In this document: positions 25,160 through 33,429 of the stretch, piece by piece
Layout of the letters: each line of letters starts with the position of its first letter
Numbering within the stretch: the stretch's first letter is position 1
Assembly: GCF_030160715.1 (NCBI RefSeq)
Contig: NZ_BSOW01000029.1
Span: 1-64,000, forward strand
Source: Bradyrhizobium iriomotense
Lineage (GTDB): Bacteria; Pseudomonadota; Alphaproteobacteria; Rhizobiales; Xanthobacteraceae
Length of the DNA stretch: 64,000 nt
Direction: 5' to 3'
Position numbers and translations under genes: made by a program
The notes under the pieces: generated by a model
The model's database searches: none
The model's input: the letters and a program-made list of their open reading frames with translations, nothing else
What the model was told of the DNA's origin: nothing

Positions 25160-26573
25160 GCCGCGCGCCGACGAGAAGGTCACCTCCCTGCACGATCTGT
25201 CCGCGGTCGATCTGATCGCGGGCTACAAGGCCAGGCAGTTCTCGCCGAGCGAGGTGCTGGAAGACGTGCTGGCGCATGTCGCAGCGTGGGAGCCGCATCT
25301 CAAGGCGCTTTACGCCTTCGATCCCGACGGCGCGCGCGAGGTCGCGAAGACCTCGACCGCGCGCTGGTCCGGCGGCGAGGCGTCCGGTCCGCTCGATGGC
25401 GTGCCGGTGACGGTCAAGGACAACATCGCGACCAGGGGCGTGCCGGTGCCGCTCGGCGCGGCGAGCGTGAAGCTCGTGCCGGCGGCGAAGGATGCGCCGC
25501 CCGCCGCGCGCCTGCGCGAAGCCGGCGCGATCATCTTCGCCAAGACCACCATGCCCGATTACGGCATGCTGTCGTCGGGTCTTTCCAGCTTCCATGCGCT
25601 CGCCCGCAATCCCTGGGACCTCTCGAAAAATCCGGGCGGCTCGAGCGCCGGTGCCGGCGCGGCGGCTGCGGCCGGATACGGTCCCCTGCATCTCGGCACC
25701 GATATCGGCGGCTCGGTGCGGCTGCCGGCGGGCTGGTGCGGCCTCGTCGGGTTGAAGCCGAGCTTTGGCCGCGTGCCGATCGATCCGACCTATATCGGCC
25801 GCGTCGCAGGGCCAATGACCCGCACCGTCGACGATTGCGCGCTGATGATGAGCGTGATCGCCAAGCCCGACCGCCGCGACGGCATGAGCCTGCCGGCCGA
25901 CACCATCAACTGGAAGGCGCTGGAAAGATCGCCGCGAAAACTGCGCATCGGGCTGATGCTCGATCCCGGCGTCGGCCTGCCCCTGGAAAAGCCGGTGCGC
26001 GAGATCGCGGTGAAAGCCGCGAAGGCCTTCGAATCCGCCGGCGCCGTCGTCACCGAGGTCGACGGCATTTTGACGCGCGAGATGCTCGACGGTCTCGACA
26101 ATTTCTGGCGCGCGCGGATGTGGGACGATCTCGCGAAGCTCTCGGCCGAGGAACAGGCGAAAGTGCTGCCCTACATCTTCAAATGGGGCGAGTCCGGCGC
26201 AAAGCTCTCCGGCGTCGAGGTGATCAGAGGATTCAACCAGACCATGGCGATCCGCGCCGCCGCGGCAAAGCTGTTCTGCGAGCTCGACTACGTGATCTCG
26301 CCGACCGCACCGAACGTGAATTTCCCGGCAGAGCTCGCCTCGCCCACCAACGATCCCATGAAGCCGTTCGAGCACATCTGCTATACCGTGCCGTGGAATA
26401 TGTCGGAGAACCCGGCGATCTCCATCAACGGCGGCTTCGACGCCAAGGGCTTTCCGATCGGCGTCCAGATCGTCGGCCGCCGCTTCGACGATATCGGCGT
26501 GCTCGGCATGGCCAAGGCGTTCGAGGGACTTCGCGGTGCGCAGCGGCCCTGGCCATCGCCGCCGAAGAAATAA
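25152..26573 (+). CDS. Amidase (amidase signature family)
   Basis: A 473-residue amidase with the Ser-cisSer-Lys triad Lys89 (VTVKDNIATRG), Ser164 (PGGSSAGAGAA) and Ser188 (GTDIGGSVRLPA). The spacings of 75 and 24 residues equal those of fatty-acid amide hydrolase, so the active site looks intact. ATG 25152 lies inside the end of the M20D gene. It probably hydrolyses amides delivered by the neighbouring transporter; the natural substrate is unknown. Confidence 0.93.
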   Translation: MHKPRADEKVTSLHDLSAVDLIAGYKARQFSPSEVLEDVLAHVAAWEPHLKALYAFDPDGAREVAKTSTARWSGGEASGPLDGVPVTVKDNIATRGVPVPLGAASVKLVPAAKDAPPAARLREAGAIIFAKTTMPDYGMLSSGLSSFHALARNPWDLSKNPGGSSAGAGAAAAAGYGPLHLGTDIGGSVRLPAGWCGLVGLKPSFGRVPIDPTYIGRVAGPMTRTVDDCALMMSVIAKPDRRDGMSLPADTINWKALERSPRKLRIGLMLDPGVGLPLEKPVREIAVKAAKAFESAGAVVTEVDGILTREMLDGLDNFWRARMWDDLAKLSAEEQAKVLPYIFKWGESGAKLSGVEVIRGFNQTMAIRAAAAKLFCELDYVISPTAPNVNFPAELASPTNDPMKPFEHICYTVPWNMSENPAISINGGFDAKGFPIGVQIVGRRFDDIGVLGMAKAFEGLRGAQRPWPSPPKK

Positions 26574-26581
26574 CCACCTCT

Positions 26582-26707
26582 GTCATTCCGGGGCGTCGCA
26601 AAGCGGCGAGCCCGGAATCCATTCATTCGCGACTCCTGCCTGTGGTTATGGATTCTCAGATGCGCAATTGCGCATCATAGCTCGCGCTTCGCGCGCCCCG
26701 GAATGAC
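26582..26707. repeat. Intergenic palindrome, GTCATTCCGGGG family (copy 2, long)
   Basis: Left arm GTCATTCCGGGGCG, right arm CGCCCCGGAATGAC, with about 95 bases between that contain a second partial arm (AGCCCGGAATCC). It fills the gap between the amidase and enoyl-CoA hydratase genes. Confidence 0.85.
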
Positions 26708-26749
26708 GTGGTACAGATGACAACAAAGAAACAAGGGAAGGAAACCACC

Positions 26750-27640
26750 ATGGCGTATGAGACGATCAAATACGAGATCGCCGACGAGATCCTCACCATC
26801 ACACTGAACCGGCCAGACAAGCTCAACGCCTTCAACGCCAAGATGCAAGCGGAGCTGATCGAGGCGTTCGACGCCGCAGACAAGGACGACAATGTCCGCG
26901 CCATCATCGTCACCGGTGCGGGCCGCGCCTTTTGCGCCGGCGCCGATCTCTCCTCCGGCGCCGACACCTTTGACCGGGACGCAAAGCGCGGGCCGGTGAA
27001 GCGGCTAGCGAGCGGCCAGGTCGATTACAGCGATCCGCAGGTGCGCGATGGCGGCGGCCAGGTGACGCTGCGCATCTTCAAGAGCCTGAAGCCGGTGATC
27101 GCCGCCGTGAACGGGCCGGCGGTCGGCATCGGCGTCACCATGCAGCTCGCGATGGACATCCGCATTGCCTCGGAAGCGGCGCGCTTCGGCTTCGTGTTCT
27201 CCCAGCGCGGCATCGTGCCGGAGGCGGCGTCGAGCTGGTTCCTGCCGCGCCTCGTCGGCATCTCGCAGGCGCTGGAATGGTGCTACACCGGCCGCGTCTT
27301 CCCGGCGCAGGAGGCGCTCGCCGGGCGGCTGGTCAGCAAGGTGGTGCCGCCCGATGATCTCCTGCCGACCGCGCGCGCTCTCGCCAAGGAGATCGCAGCC
27401 AAGACCGCGCCGGTGTCGGTCGCGCTGATCCGGCAGATGATGTGGCGCATGATGGGCGCCGACGATCCGATGGAAGCCCACAAGGTCGACAGCCGCGGCA
27501 TCTACGCCCGCGGCCGGTCGGACGACGTCAAGGAGGGCGTGACGTCGTTCCTGGAGAAGCGTCCCGCCCAGTTCAAGAACAAGGTGTCGAGCGACATGCC
27601 GGACTATTTTCCGTGGTGGACGGAGCGCGAGTACAAGTGA
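26750..27640 (+). CDS. Enoyl-CoA hydratase/isomerase family protein
   Basis: A 296-residue crotonase-fold enzyme. The oxyanion-hole blocks are GAGRAFCAGADL near residue 65 and the region PVIAAVNGPAVGIGVTMQLAMDIRIAS near residue 115. The catalytic Glu is probably in QRGIVPEAASSWFLPRLVG. ATG 26750 follows AAGGGAAGGAAACC; an in-frame ATG at 26708 lies 14 codons upstream. Fatty-acid or side-chain degradation is likely. The stop overlaps the GTG of the next hydrolase gene. Confidence 0.9.
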   Translation: MAYETIKYEIADEILTITLNRPDKLNAFNAKMQAELIEAFDAADKDDNVRAIIVTGAGRAFCAGADLSSGADTFDRDAKRGPVKRLASGQVDYSDPQVRDGGGQVTLRIFKSLKPVIAAVNGPAVGIGVTMQLAMDIRIASEAARFGFVFSQRGIVPEAASSWFLPRLVGISQALEWCYTGRVFPAQEALAGRLVSKVVPPDDLLPTARALAKEIAAKTAPVSVALIRQMMWRMMGADDPMEAHKVDSRGIYARGRSDDVKEGVTSFLEKRPAQFKNKVSSDMPDYFPWWTEREYK

Positions 27641-28308
27641 AATTGGAGCCGACGGTGCCGCAAGACGGCGTCGTCCTCCTGCACGGGATCAGCCGGACGG
27701 CGCGCTCGTTTCACAAGATGGAACTTGCGATCGGGCGCGCCGGCTACGCAATCCTCAACCTCGACTATGCGAGCCGTCGCAAGCCGCTTCAAGAGCTCGC
27801 GGAAGACATTCACCCCGCAATCGATTCGTTTTCCGGCTCGGTCGGCGGCTCCGTGCATTTCGTCTGTCATTCCATGGGCGGCCTTCTGGCGCGCGTCTAT
27901 CTGGCGCGGCACCGGACGCGAAATCTCGGGCGCGTCGTGATGCTGGGAACGCCCAATGGCGGCAGCGAGATCGCCGATCGCCTGATGCGCTATCTCCCGT
28001 ATCGCACCTTCTTCGGTCCGGCCGGACAGCAGCTCGGCACGCATCGCGACGCCGCGACCGCGGAGCTCCTGCCGCCAATAGATTATCCCGTCGGCATCAT
28101 CGCCGGCGACCGCTCGATCTATCCGGTGGCCGGCGCCCTGCTGCCGCGCCCCCATGATGGGCGTGTTTCGGTCGCGAACACCGTCGTCGACGGCATGGCC
28201 GACCACATGGTGGTGCACGCGACGCATCCGTGGCTCATGCGACATGACGAGGCGATCGCCGCGACCATCACCTTCTTGCGGGATGGACGATTTGCGATAG
28301 GCTCGTGA
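27637..28308 (+). CDS. Alpha/beta hydrolase (lipase/esterase-like)
   Basis: A 223-residue hydrolase beginning at GTG 27637, which overlaps the hydratase TGA (GTGA). LLHGISRTARSFHKME forms the oxyanion loop and HSMGGLLARVYL the nucleophile elbow. The stretch VVMLGTPNGGSEIAD resembles triacylglycerol lipase-type and palmitoyl-thioesterase-like proteins. A late HMVVHATHPWLM could supply the catalytic His. It is probably co-translated with the hydratase. Confidence 0.85.
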   Translation: MKLEPTVPQDGVVLLHGISRTARSFHKMELAIGRAGYAILNLDYASRRKPLQELAEDIHPAIDSFSGSVGGSVHFVCHSMGGLLARVYLARHRTRNLGRVVMLGTPNGGSEIADRLMRYLPYRTFFGPAGQQLGTHRDAATAELLPPIDYPVGIIAGDRSIYPVAGALLPRPHDGRVSVANTVVDGMADHMVVHATHPWLMRHDEAIAATITFLRDGRFAIGS

Positions 28309-28310
28309 TC

Positions 28311-28403
28311 GTAGGGTGGGCTAGCTAGCCGAAGGCGTAACCTACCCTTTGCTTTCCGCGCGTCGAAAGAAGTGGTGGGTTACGCTTCGCTAACCCACAC
28401 TAC
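28311..28403. repeat. Intergenic palindrome, GTAGGGTGGG family (copy 1)
   Basis: Left arm GTAGGGTGGGCTAGC, right arm GCTAACCCACACTAC, with inner AACCTACC and GGTGGGTTACGC segments. A second copy is at 43342-43431. The copy lies between two convergent genes. Confidence 0.85.
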
Positions 28404-28409
28404 GGCACC

Positions 28410-29387
28410 TCAATCCATCACCAGCGCCACCCGCCCGATCGCCTTGCGATCGATCAAAAGTCGCATCGCCTTCGCATAGTCCTCCAGTGGCAGGCGATGC
28501 GAGACGTTGGGGCGAAGCTTGCCCTCCTCCGCCCATGCGAGCAGCGCTTTCAGGCGCACCTCGCCCAGCGCCGGATTCTTGCGTACCGCTTCGCCGGCGC
28601 GCACGCCCAGCACGCTCGCACCCTTGATCAGCAGCAGATTGGTCTTCGCCGAGCCGATGCCGCCGGTGAAACCGATCACCAGGAGCCGCGCGCCCCAGGC
28701 GATGCATCGCATCGAGTTCTCGAAGACCTCGCCGCCGACCGGATCGAACACCACGTCGGCGCCGCGGCCGTCGGTGATGCGCTTGACGGCATCGCGAAAC
28801 GGCTCGCGCGCATAGAGCACGAGGTGATCGGCGCCCCTTCCCTTTGCGATCGCGAGCTTCTCGTCGGATGACGCGCAGGCAATCACCATCGCGCCCAGCA
28901 TCTTGCCCAGCTCGACCGCCGCGAGCCCCACACCGCCGCCGGCGCCGTGCACCAGCAGGACCTCGCCCACCTCAACCCGTCCGCGATCGATCAGCGCGTG
29001 ATAGGCGGTGCCGTGGCCGGCGAGGAAGGTTGCGGCTTCCGCATAATCGAAGGTCGAGGGCATCGGCGTGAGCTGCGAGCTGGCGACCACCGCCTCGTCG
29101 GCATACGCGCCGTAGCGCATCTTCACGATGACCTTGTCGCCGACCGCAACGCCGCGCGCCGCCGCATCGACCTCGGTCACGTCGCCCGCGGCCTCCACGC
29201 CGGGCGTGAACGGCAGCTCGGGCTTGAGCTGATATTCGCCGGCTGCCATCAGAATATCCGGAAAGTTGAGGCCCGCGGCGCGGACCGCAACCCGCACCTC
29301 ACCTTCCCCGAGCGGCCGCGACGGGATGGTCTCGAGCTGCAAGCTTTCGGGCGGACCAAGCTCGCGGCAAACGACAGCCCGCACCAT
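28410..29387 (-). CDS. NADPH:quinone oxidoreductase (zinc-free MDR family)
   Basis: A 325-residue medium-chain reductase. The N-terminal GroES-like half starts MVRAVVCRELGPPESLQLE and contains LNFPDILMAAGEYQ and PFTPGVEAAGDV. The Rossmann half has LVHGAGGGVGLAAVELGKMLGA near residue 145. The catalytic-zinc Cys/His set of alcohol dehydrogenases is absent, as in QOR and related enoyl reductases. The ATG overlaps the stop of the isomerase gene upstream (TGATG), so the two are co-translated. Confidence 0.9.
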   Translation of the reverse strand: MVRAVVCRELGPPESLQLETIPSRPLGEGEVRVAVRAAGLNFPDILMAAGEYQLKPELPFTPGVEAAGDVTEVDAAARGVAVGDKVIVKMRYGAYADEAVVASSQLTPMPSTFDYAEAATFLAGHGTAYHALIDRGRVEVGEVLLVHGAGGGVGLAAVELGKMLGAMVIACASSDEKLAIAKGRGADHLVLYAREPFRDAVKRITDGRGADVVFDPVGGEVFENSMRCIAWGARLLVIGFTGGIGSAKTNLLLIKGASVLGVRAGEAVRKNPALGEVRLKALLAWAEEGKLRPNVSHRLPLEDYAKAMRLLIDRKAIGRVALVMD

Positions 29388-29995
29388 CAGGCCGCACTCG
29401 CCTTGCGGCGAAGCAGCGCCTCGCGGATCAGAGGCAGCCGGTCATTGCCGAAATACATGTCGGTCTTGTCGAGAAAGATGGTCGGCGAGCCGAAGCCACC
29501 ACGCGCGACGACCTCTTCCGTATTGGCCTTGAGCTGATCCTTGATCGCGTGCTCGGAAATGCCGGCGAGGAACTTTTGCGCGTCGACGCCAACGGTCTTG
29601 CAGATGTCCGCGAGCACGGCGTCCTGCGAGATATCCCTGTCGGCGCCCCAATAGGCCTCGAACACCGCGGTCGCGAACGGCACCATGTCTTTGCCAAGCC
29701 AGATGCAACCGCGCATTGCCTTCACGCTGTTCACCGGGAACACCGTCGGCGGCATCTTGATGGACAAGCCGGCCGAGCGCGCCCAGTCGTTGAGGTCTTT
29801 CAGCATGTAGCGCGCCTTCAGCGGCACCGGCTTCTCACGCTGTGCGTAGACGCTCGGATTGACACTGTTGAAGATGCCGCCGACCAGGATCGGCCGCCAG
29901 GAAACCTCGATGCCGAGCTCCCGCGCGACCGGCTGGATGTTGTGGAAGGCGAGATAGGTCCAGGGGCTGGAGCAGTCGAAGAAGAATTCGATCAT
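29387..29995 (-). CDS. 2-hydroxychromene-2-carboxylate isomerase-like protein (GST kappa/DsbA fold)
   Basis: A 202-residue thioredoxin-fold protein starting MIEFFFDCSSPWTYLAF, with Ser9 or Ser10 at the active-site position of the HCCA isomerase and kappa-GST family. The later cis-Pro region GGFGSPTIFLDKTDMYFGNDRL is conserved. It probably acts as a glutathione-dependent isomerase in aromatic or ring-derived compound metabolism. The open frame continues antisense through the next gene; that extension is not real, and ATG 29995 is the true start. Confidence 0.88.
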   Translation of the reverse strand: MIEFFFDCSSPWTYLAFHNIQPVARELGIEVSWRPILVGGIFNSVNPSVYAQREKPVPLKARYMLKDLNDWARSAGLSIKMPPTVFPVNSVKAMRGCIWLGKDMVPFATAVFEAYWGADRDISQDAVLADICKTVGVDAQKFLAGISEHAIKDQLKANTEEVVARGGFGSPTIFLDKTDMYFGNDRLPLIREALLRRKASAA

Positions 29996-30032
29996 GGCGT
30001 TTCCTTGCTTATGTTTTTCTTTGCTCTCGCCC

Positions 30033-30070
30033 GTCATTGCGAGGAGCCACCCGGTCCCGCCTTCGGCGGT
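30033..30070. repeat. Half copy of the GTCATTGCGAG repeat
   Basis: GTCATTGCGAGGAGCCACCC matches the reverse complement of the right arm of the 21983-22102 element. It sits in the divergent region between the isomerase and the MetE-like gene. The other arm is missing. Confidence 0.75.
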
Positions 30071-30181
30071 ATTCTTCCGAAATACCCTTATTATCTCCGG
30101 CACAACGACTTTTGTTGTTCTGTACCTCGACGTTAAGACATGGCAGGAAGGTGCGCAATCACAACCCGCCGGGAGGACGCC

Positions 30182-31204
30182 ATGCTGTTTCCAACCACGA
30201 TTGCCGGCTCCTTGCCGAAACCGGAATGGCTCGCCGAGCCGAACATGCTCTGGGCGCCCTGGAAGTCGAAGGGCGATGAGCTCTTGTGCGCCAAGCGCGA
30301 TGCGACGCTGATCTGGCTGAAGATCCAGGAAGACGCCGGGATCGACATCGTCACCGAGGGCGAGCAGGCGCGGCAGCATTTCGTGCACGGGTTTCTCGAG
30401 AAGATCGAAGGCATCGACTTCGCGCACAAGGTCGAGATGGGAATCCGGAAAGATCGCTACAAGGCGATGGTGCCGCAGGTGGTCGCTCCGTTGCAGCTCA
30501 GGGAACGCGTGCATGCCTTTGAGGCGCGCGTCGCGCGGACGCACACCAAGAAGAATCTGAAATTCACGCTGCCCGGCCCGATGACCATCATCGACACCAT
30601 CGCCGATCGCTACTATGGCGACCGCGTGAAGATGGCCTTTGCCTTCGCCGAGCTCTTGAACGCGGAAGCCAAGGCGTTGCAGGCCGACGGCGTCGACCTC
30701 ATCCAGTTCGACGAGCCCGCCTTCAACGTCTACATGGACGAGGTCAACGATTGGGGCATTAAGGCGCTGGAGCGCGCCGCCGAGGGCCTGACCTGCGCCA
30801 CCGCCGTGCACATCTGCTACGGCTACGGCATCAAGGCCAACACCGACTGGAAGGAGACGCTCGGCGCGCAGTGGCGGCAGTACGAGCAGATCTTTCCGGC
30901 GATCGATGCGAGCTCGATCCAGCAGGTCGCGATCGAATGCCGCAATTCCAAGGTCCCCCTCGATCTGCTGTCTCTGCTCAAGAGCAAGATCGTGCAGGCC
31001 GGCGTGATCGATGTCGCCAGCGACACCGTCGAGACGGCGGATGACGTCGTTCAGGTGATCGACGCGGTGTCGAAATTCGTGCCCAAGAGCAACATCATCG
31101 CCACCACCAATTGCGGCATGGCGCCGATGCGGCGGGAGATCGCGGAGGCCAAGCTGATGGCGCTCGGCGCCGGCGCAGCGCTGGCACGCGAGAGGCTGGG
31201 GTGA
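30182..31204 (+). CDS. MetE C-terminal-like cobalamin-independent methionine synthase family protein
   Basis: A 340-residue TIM-barrel protein equivalent to only the catalytic half of MetE. TTIAGSLPKPEW near the start, TLPGPMTIIDTIADRYY, the block LIQFDEPAFNVYMDE, and the presumed zinc ligands in VHICYGYG and TTNCGM support this. Stand-alone forms act in methyl transfer, some not from methyltetrahydrofolate-glutamates, so the methyl donor is uncertain. ATG 30182 follows GGGAGGACGCC. The last base overlaps the next ATG. Confidence 0.87.
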   Translation: MLFPTTIAGSLPKPEWLAEPNMLWAPWKSKGDELLCAKRDATLIWLKIQEDAGIDIVTEGEQARQHFVHGFLEKIEGIDFAHKVEMGIRKDRYKAMVPQVVAPLQLRERVHAFEARVARTHTKKNLKFTLPGPMTIIDTIADRYYGDRVKMAFAFAELLNAEAKALQADGVDLIQFDEPAFNVYMDEVNDWGIKALERAAEGLTCATAVHICYGYGIKANTDWKETLGAQWRQYEQIFPAIDASSIQQVAIECRNSKVPLDLLSLLKSKIVQAGVIDVASDTVETADDVVQVIDAVSKFVPKSNIIATTNCGMAPMRREIAEAKLMALGAGAALARERLG

Positions 31205-31428
31205 TGCAGCTCGCCTACAGCATCGTGCTGCTGGCAGCGATCGCGATGCCGGCACACGCCGAAGACCGTTCCGTGCTCGTCAATTGCAGGGCAATGGTGG
31301 AGCGCGCATCGAAGGATGCGGGCGCAGCAAGCGAGGCGGAGCTGGCCCGCTGCCGCCAGGTGATCCGCGAATGGGCCCTGCGCGATGCGCGGATGATCGT
31401 GGACGAACAGGGGCGGCCGCTACGCTAA
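31204..31428 (+). CDS. Small exported hypothetical protein
   Basis: 74 residues from ATG 31204, which overlaps the TGA of the MetE-like gene. A Sec signal peptide (LAYSIVLLAAIAMPAHA) is followed by a short helical mature part with two Cys residues (NCRAMVERA, LARCRQVIREW). The function is unknown. It ends in a four-base overlap with the convergent gene. Confidence 0.65.
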   Translation: MQLAYSIVLLAAIAMPAHAEDRSVLVNCRAMVERASKDAGAASEAELARCRQVIREWALRDARMIVDEQGRPLR

Positions 31429-32042
31429 AGCGAGGCCGTCGGATGCAGCACGGGCTCATAGCCAGCGTGCAGCGTGCGCAGCGTCGACGGCGGCGTCAGC
31501 ACCGTTGCGTCGCCGGGCTGATGCTCGACCACGGTATACCCCCCCGGTGACCACAGCAGCGCCCTGCCCTGCGTCACCAGATAGCTTTCCTCGCCCTGCT
31601 GCACCATCGCGCCCTCGGGAAGCTGGCCGAGGGGCATCAGCAGCGCGTGCAGCCGCTTCTTCCCGTGATCGAGCCGCTCGTGGTGAAGCACCGTGTCGAT
31701 GTCGTGCATGCGGACATCATGCACGCGATTGCCCTTCTCCCATGCGGCCCGGAAGCGATTGGCATCGTCGCGGCGGCAATAGAAGCAGGGGCGGTGTCCG
31801 GCGGCGAGCGCAGTGGCCTCGTCCAGGAAGAACAGCTCGGTCCAGCTCTGCGTTGCCATCACCTCGCGGCGGCGGCCGCGGAATTCGCAGGTGCAGGTCA
31901 GCCAGGCCGGCGTCGACCAGCGCTTTCTCAGGAGCGTTTTCGTTGCGGGATCGTGGATGATGCCGCGGTTGCCGGTGAACATCCCGCGATGCGGGGTGGC
32001 GATGATCTCGCCTAGCGGCGTGACGCGGTTTTGCAGCGGCAC
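31425..32042 (-). CDS. Conserved hypothetical protein with CFYCRR motif
   Basis: About 205 residues. GTG 32042 overlaps the upstream TAG by one base (TAGTG), so translational coupling fixes the start better than the in-frame ATG at 32078. Features include PHRGMFTGNRGIIHD, TCTCEFRGRRREV, FFLDEATALAAGHRPCFYCRR and KGNRVHDVRMHDIDTVLH. The paired Cys motifs (CTC, CFYC) could bind zinc. I do not know a function; I recall such proteins as uncharacterised in Bradyrhizobium. Confidence 0.72.
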   Translation of the reverse strand: MPLQNRVTPLGEIIATPHRGMFTGNRGIIHDPATKTLLRKRWSTPAWLTCTCEFRGRRREVMATQSWTELFFLDEATALAAGHRPCFYCRRDDANRFRAAWEKGNRVHDVRMHDIDTVLHHERLDHGKKRLHALLMPLGQLPEGAMVQQGEESYLVTQGRALLWSPGGYTVVEHQPGDATVLTPPSTLRTLHAGYEPVLHPTASL

Positions 32043-32854
32043 TATTTTGGTGGCGCCGCGGTGACGCGCATTTTCCACAGGTTCCAGACACGGTCGAGAA
32101 CCTGCAGATTGATCGCATCGGCCTTGGCGCCCTCCGCTGCCGTCAGATAATTCACCTCGCCGCCGAGCGCGATCGCCTGCGACTGCAGCCGGGCATTGAC
32201 GTCGGTGTAGTAGGCGCGAAAGACCGCAACCTTCACCGACGACCCGACGGTGGCATCGCCATGACCGCGCATCAGCACCACCGACTTGTCGGCGAGCGCG
32301 AGCGCCAGCCCCTTGCCGATGACCGCATTGCTGACCAGCATGTTGGTCTCGCCAAAGTCTTTGCGGATGTCCCAGACCGGAGCACCCGCGGCGAGGAACG
32401 CCGCGTTATGGAAGACCGGCCGCAAGCCGACCTGGGTAATCGTGAACGGGATCACACCGGGCGAGTGCGTATGCACGACCGCCATGACATCGGGCCGGGC
32501 CCTGTAGATCTCGCTGTGAATGAAGCGCTCCAGGAAGACGCTGCGCCCCTTGGCATCGACGGCATTGCCGTCGAGATCGATTTCCATGATGTCGTCGGCG
32601 GTGACGAGCGCCGGCGCCAGCGAGCGCGACATCAGGAAGTGATCGGGATTCCTGGGATCACGGGCGCTGACATGGCCGAACGCATCGAGCACGCCGAGCT
32701 CGGCGAGAACGCGGCTGCCGACCACGATGTCCTCGATCACGGCAGGGTCGAGAGCCGAGGCCTGGCGATCCTGGCATCGGACCTCAGCCGCAAGCAGCGT
32801 CACCGCGAACGCGACAACGAAGCCGAACCATGCCAACCGCGACAGTCCAGCCAT
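32042..32854 (-). CDS. Class II aldolase/adducin-family protein with signal peptide
   Basis: A 270-residue protein whose first ~28 residues are a hydrophobic signal segment (LAWFGFVVAFAVTLLAAEVRC). The mature part shows the class II aldolase fold: GHVSARDP near residue 60, VVHTHSPGVIPF with two zinc-type His residues near residue 125, and RGHGDATVG with a third His near residue 195. Most family members are cytoplasmic sugar-phosphate aldolases or epimerases, so an exported one is unusual. The substrate is unknown. Its stop overlaps the start of the CFYCRR gene. Confidence 0.82.
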   Translation of the reverse strand: MAGLSRLAWFGFVVAFAVTLLAAEVRCQDRQASALDPAVIEDIVVGSRVLAELGVLDAFGHVSARDPRNPDHFLMSRSLAPALVTADDIMEIDLDGNAVDAKGRSVFLERFIHSEIYRARPDVMAVVHTHSPGVIPFTITQVGLRPVFHNAAFLAAGAPVWDIRKDFGETNMLVSNAVIGKGLALALADKSVVLMRGHGDATVGSSVKVAVFRAYYTDVNARLQSQAIALGGEVNYLTAAEGAKADAINLQVLDRVWNLWKMRVTAAPPK

Positions 32855-32873
32855 GGCCGATCAGCCCGCTTGC

Positions 32874-33398
32874 TTACGCCGCGCCGTCGCGGAGCGGCGG
32901 CTGGAACGACAGCGCAGTGTCCCAGGGGAAGAAGATCCAGGTGTCCTGCGAGACTTCCGTAATGAAGGTGTCGACCAGTGGACGGCCCTTGGGCTTGGCG
33001 TAGACGGTGGCGAAATGCGCCTCGGGGAGCATCTCGCGGACGAGCTTGCCGGTCTTGCCGGTGTCGACGAGGTCGTCGACGATCAGGAGGCCCTTGCCGG
33101 TGCCGCCGCCGAGCTTCATCGCCGCTTCGGAAATGCCCTTGAGCACCTGGAGGTCGCCCTGCTTGGTGTGGTCGTAGCTGGCGATGCAAACCGTATCGAT
33201 GATGCGCACCCCGAGTTCGCGCGCCACGATCGCAGCCGGCACCAGGCCGCCGCGGGTGATCGCGATGACCGCGTGGAACGGACCGACCTCGTTGAGGCGC
33301 CAGGTCAGCGCCCGGCAGTCCCGGTGAAACTGGTCCCACGAAACCGGAAAGGCCTTGCCGGCCCGCTCCTGCGCACTCAGTTCCGGTGCCTCACCCAT
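32874..33398 (-). CDS. gpt: Xanthine(-guanine) phosphoribosyltransferase
   Basis: A 174-residue purine-salvage enzyme that makes XMP/GMP from the base and PRPP. The PRPP-binding motif LLIVDDLVDTGKT is near residue 100, and TRGGLVPAAIVARELG lies earlier. ATG 33398 follows GGAGACGACG; in-frame ATGs at 33410 and 33419 are less well supported. It lies 31 bases downstream of the CinA-like gene on the same strand and is probably co-transcribed. Confidence 0.92.
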   Translation of the reverse strand: MGEAPELSAQERAGKAFPVSWDQFHRDCRALTWRLNEVGPFHAVIAITRGGLVPAAIVARELGVRIIDTVCIASYDHTKQGDLQVLKGISEAAMKLGGGTGKGLLIVDDLVDTGKTGKLVREMLPEAHFATVYAKPKGRPLVDTFITEVSQDTWIFFPWDTALSFQPPLRDGAA

Positions 33399-33429
33399 CG
33401 TCGTCTCCATTCGTCGCAATCGTCTTCTG

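Noticed and set aside
30071..30181. Possible SAM riboswitch before the MetE-like gene
   Set aside because: I could not find SAM-II or SAM-I core motifs; only a small ACAAC/GTTGT hairpin is present.
29996..31255. Upstream extension of the isomerase frame through the MetE-like gene
   Set aside because: The extension is antisense to a real gene and not protein-like; MIEFFFDCSSPW is the conserved start at 29995.
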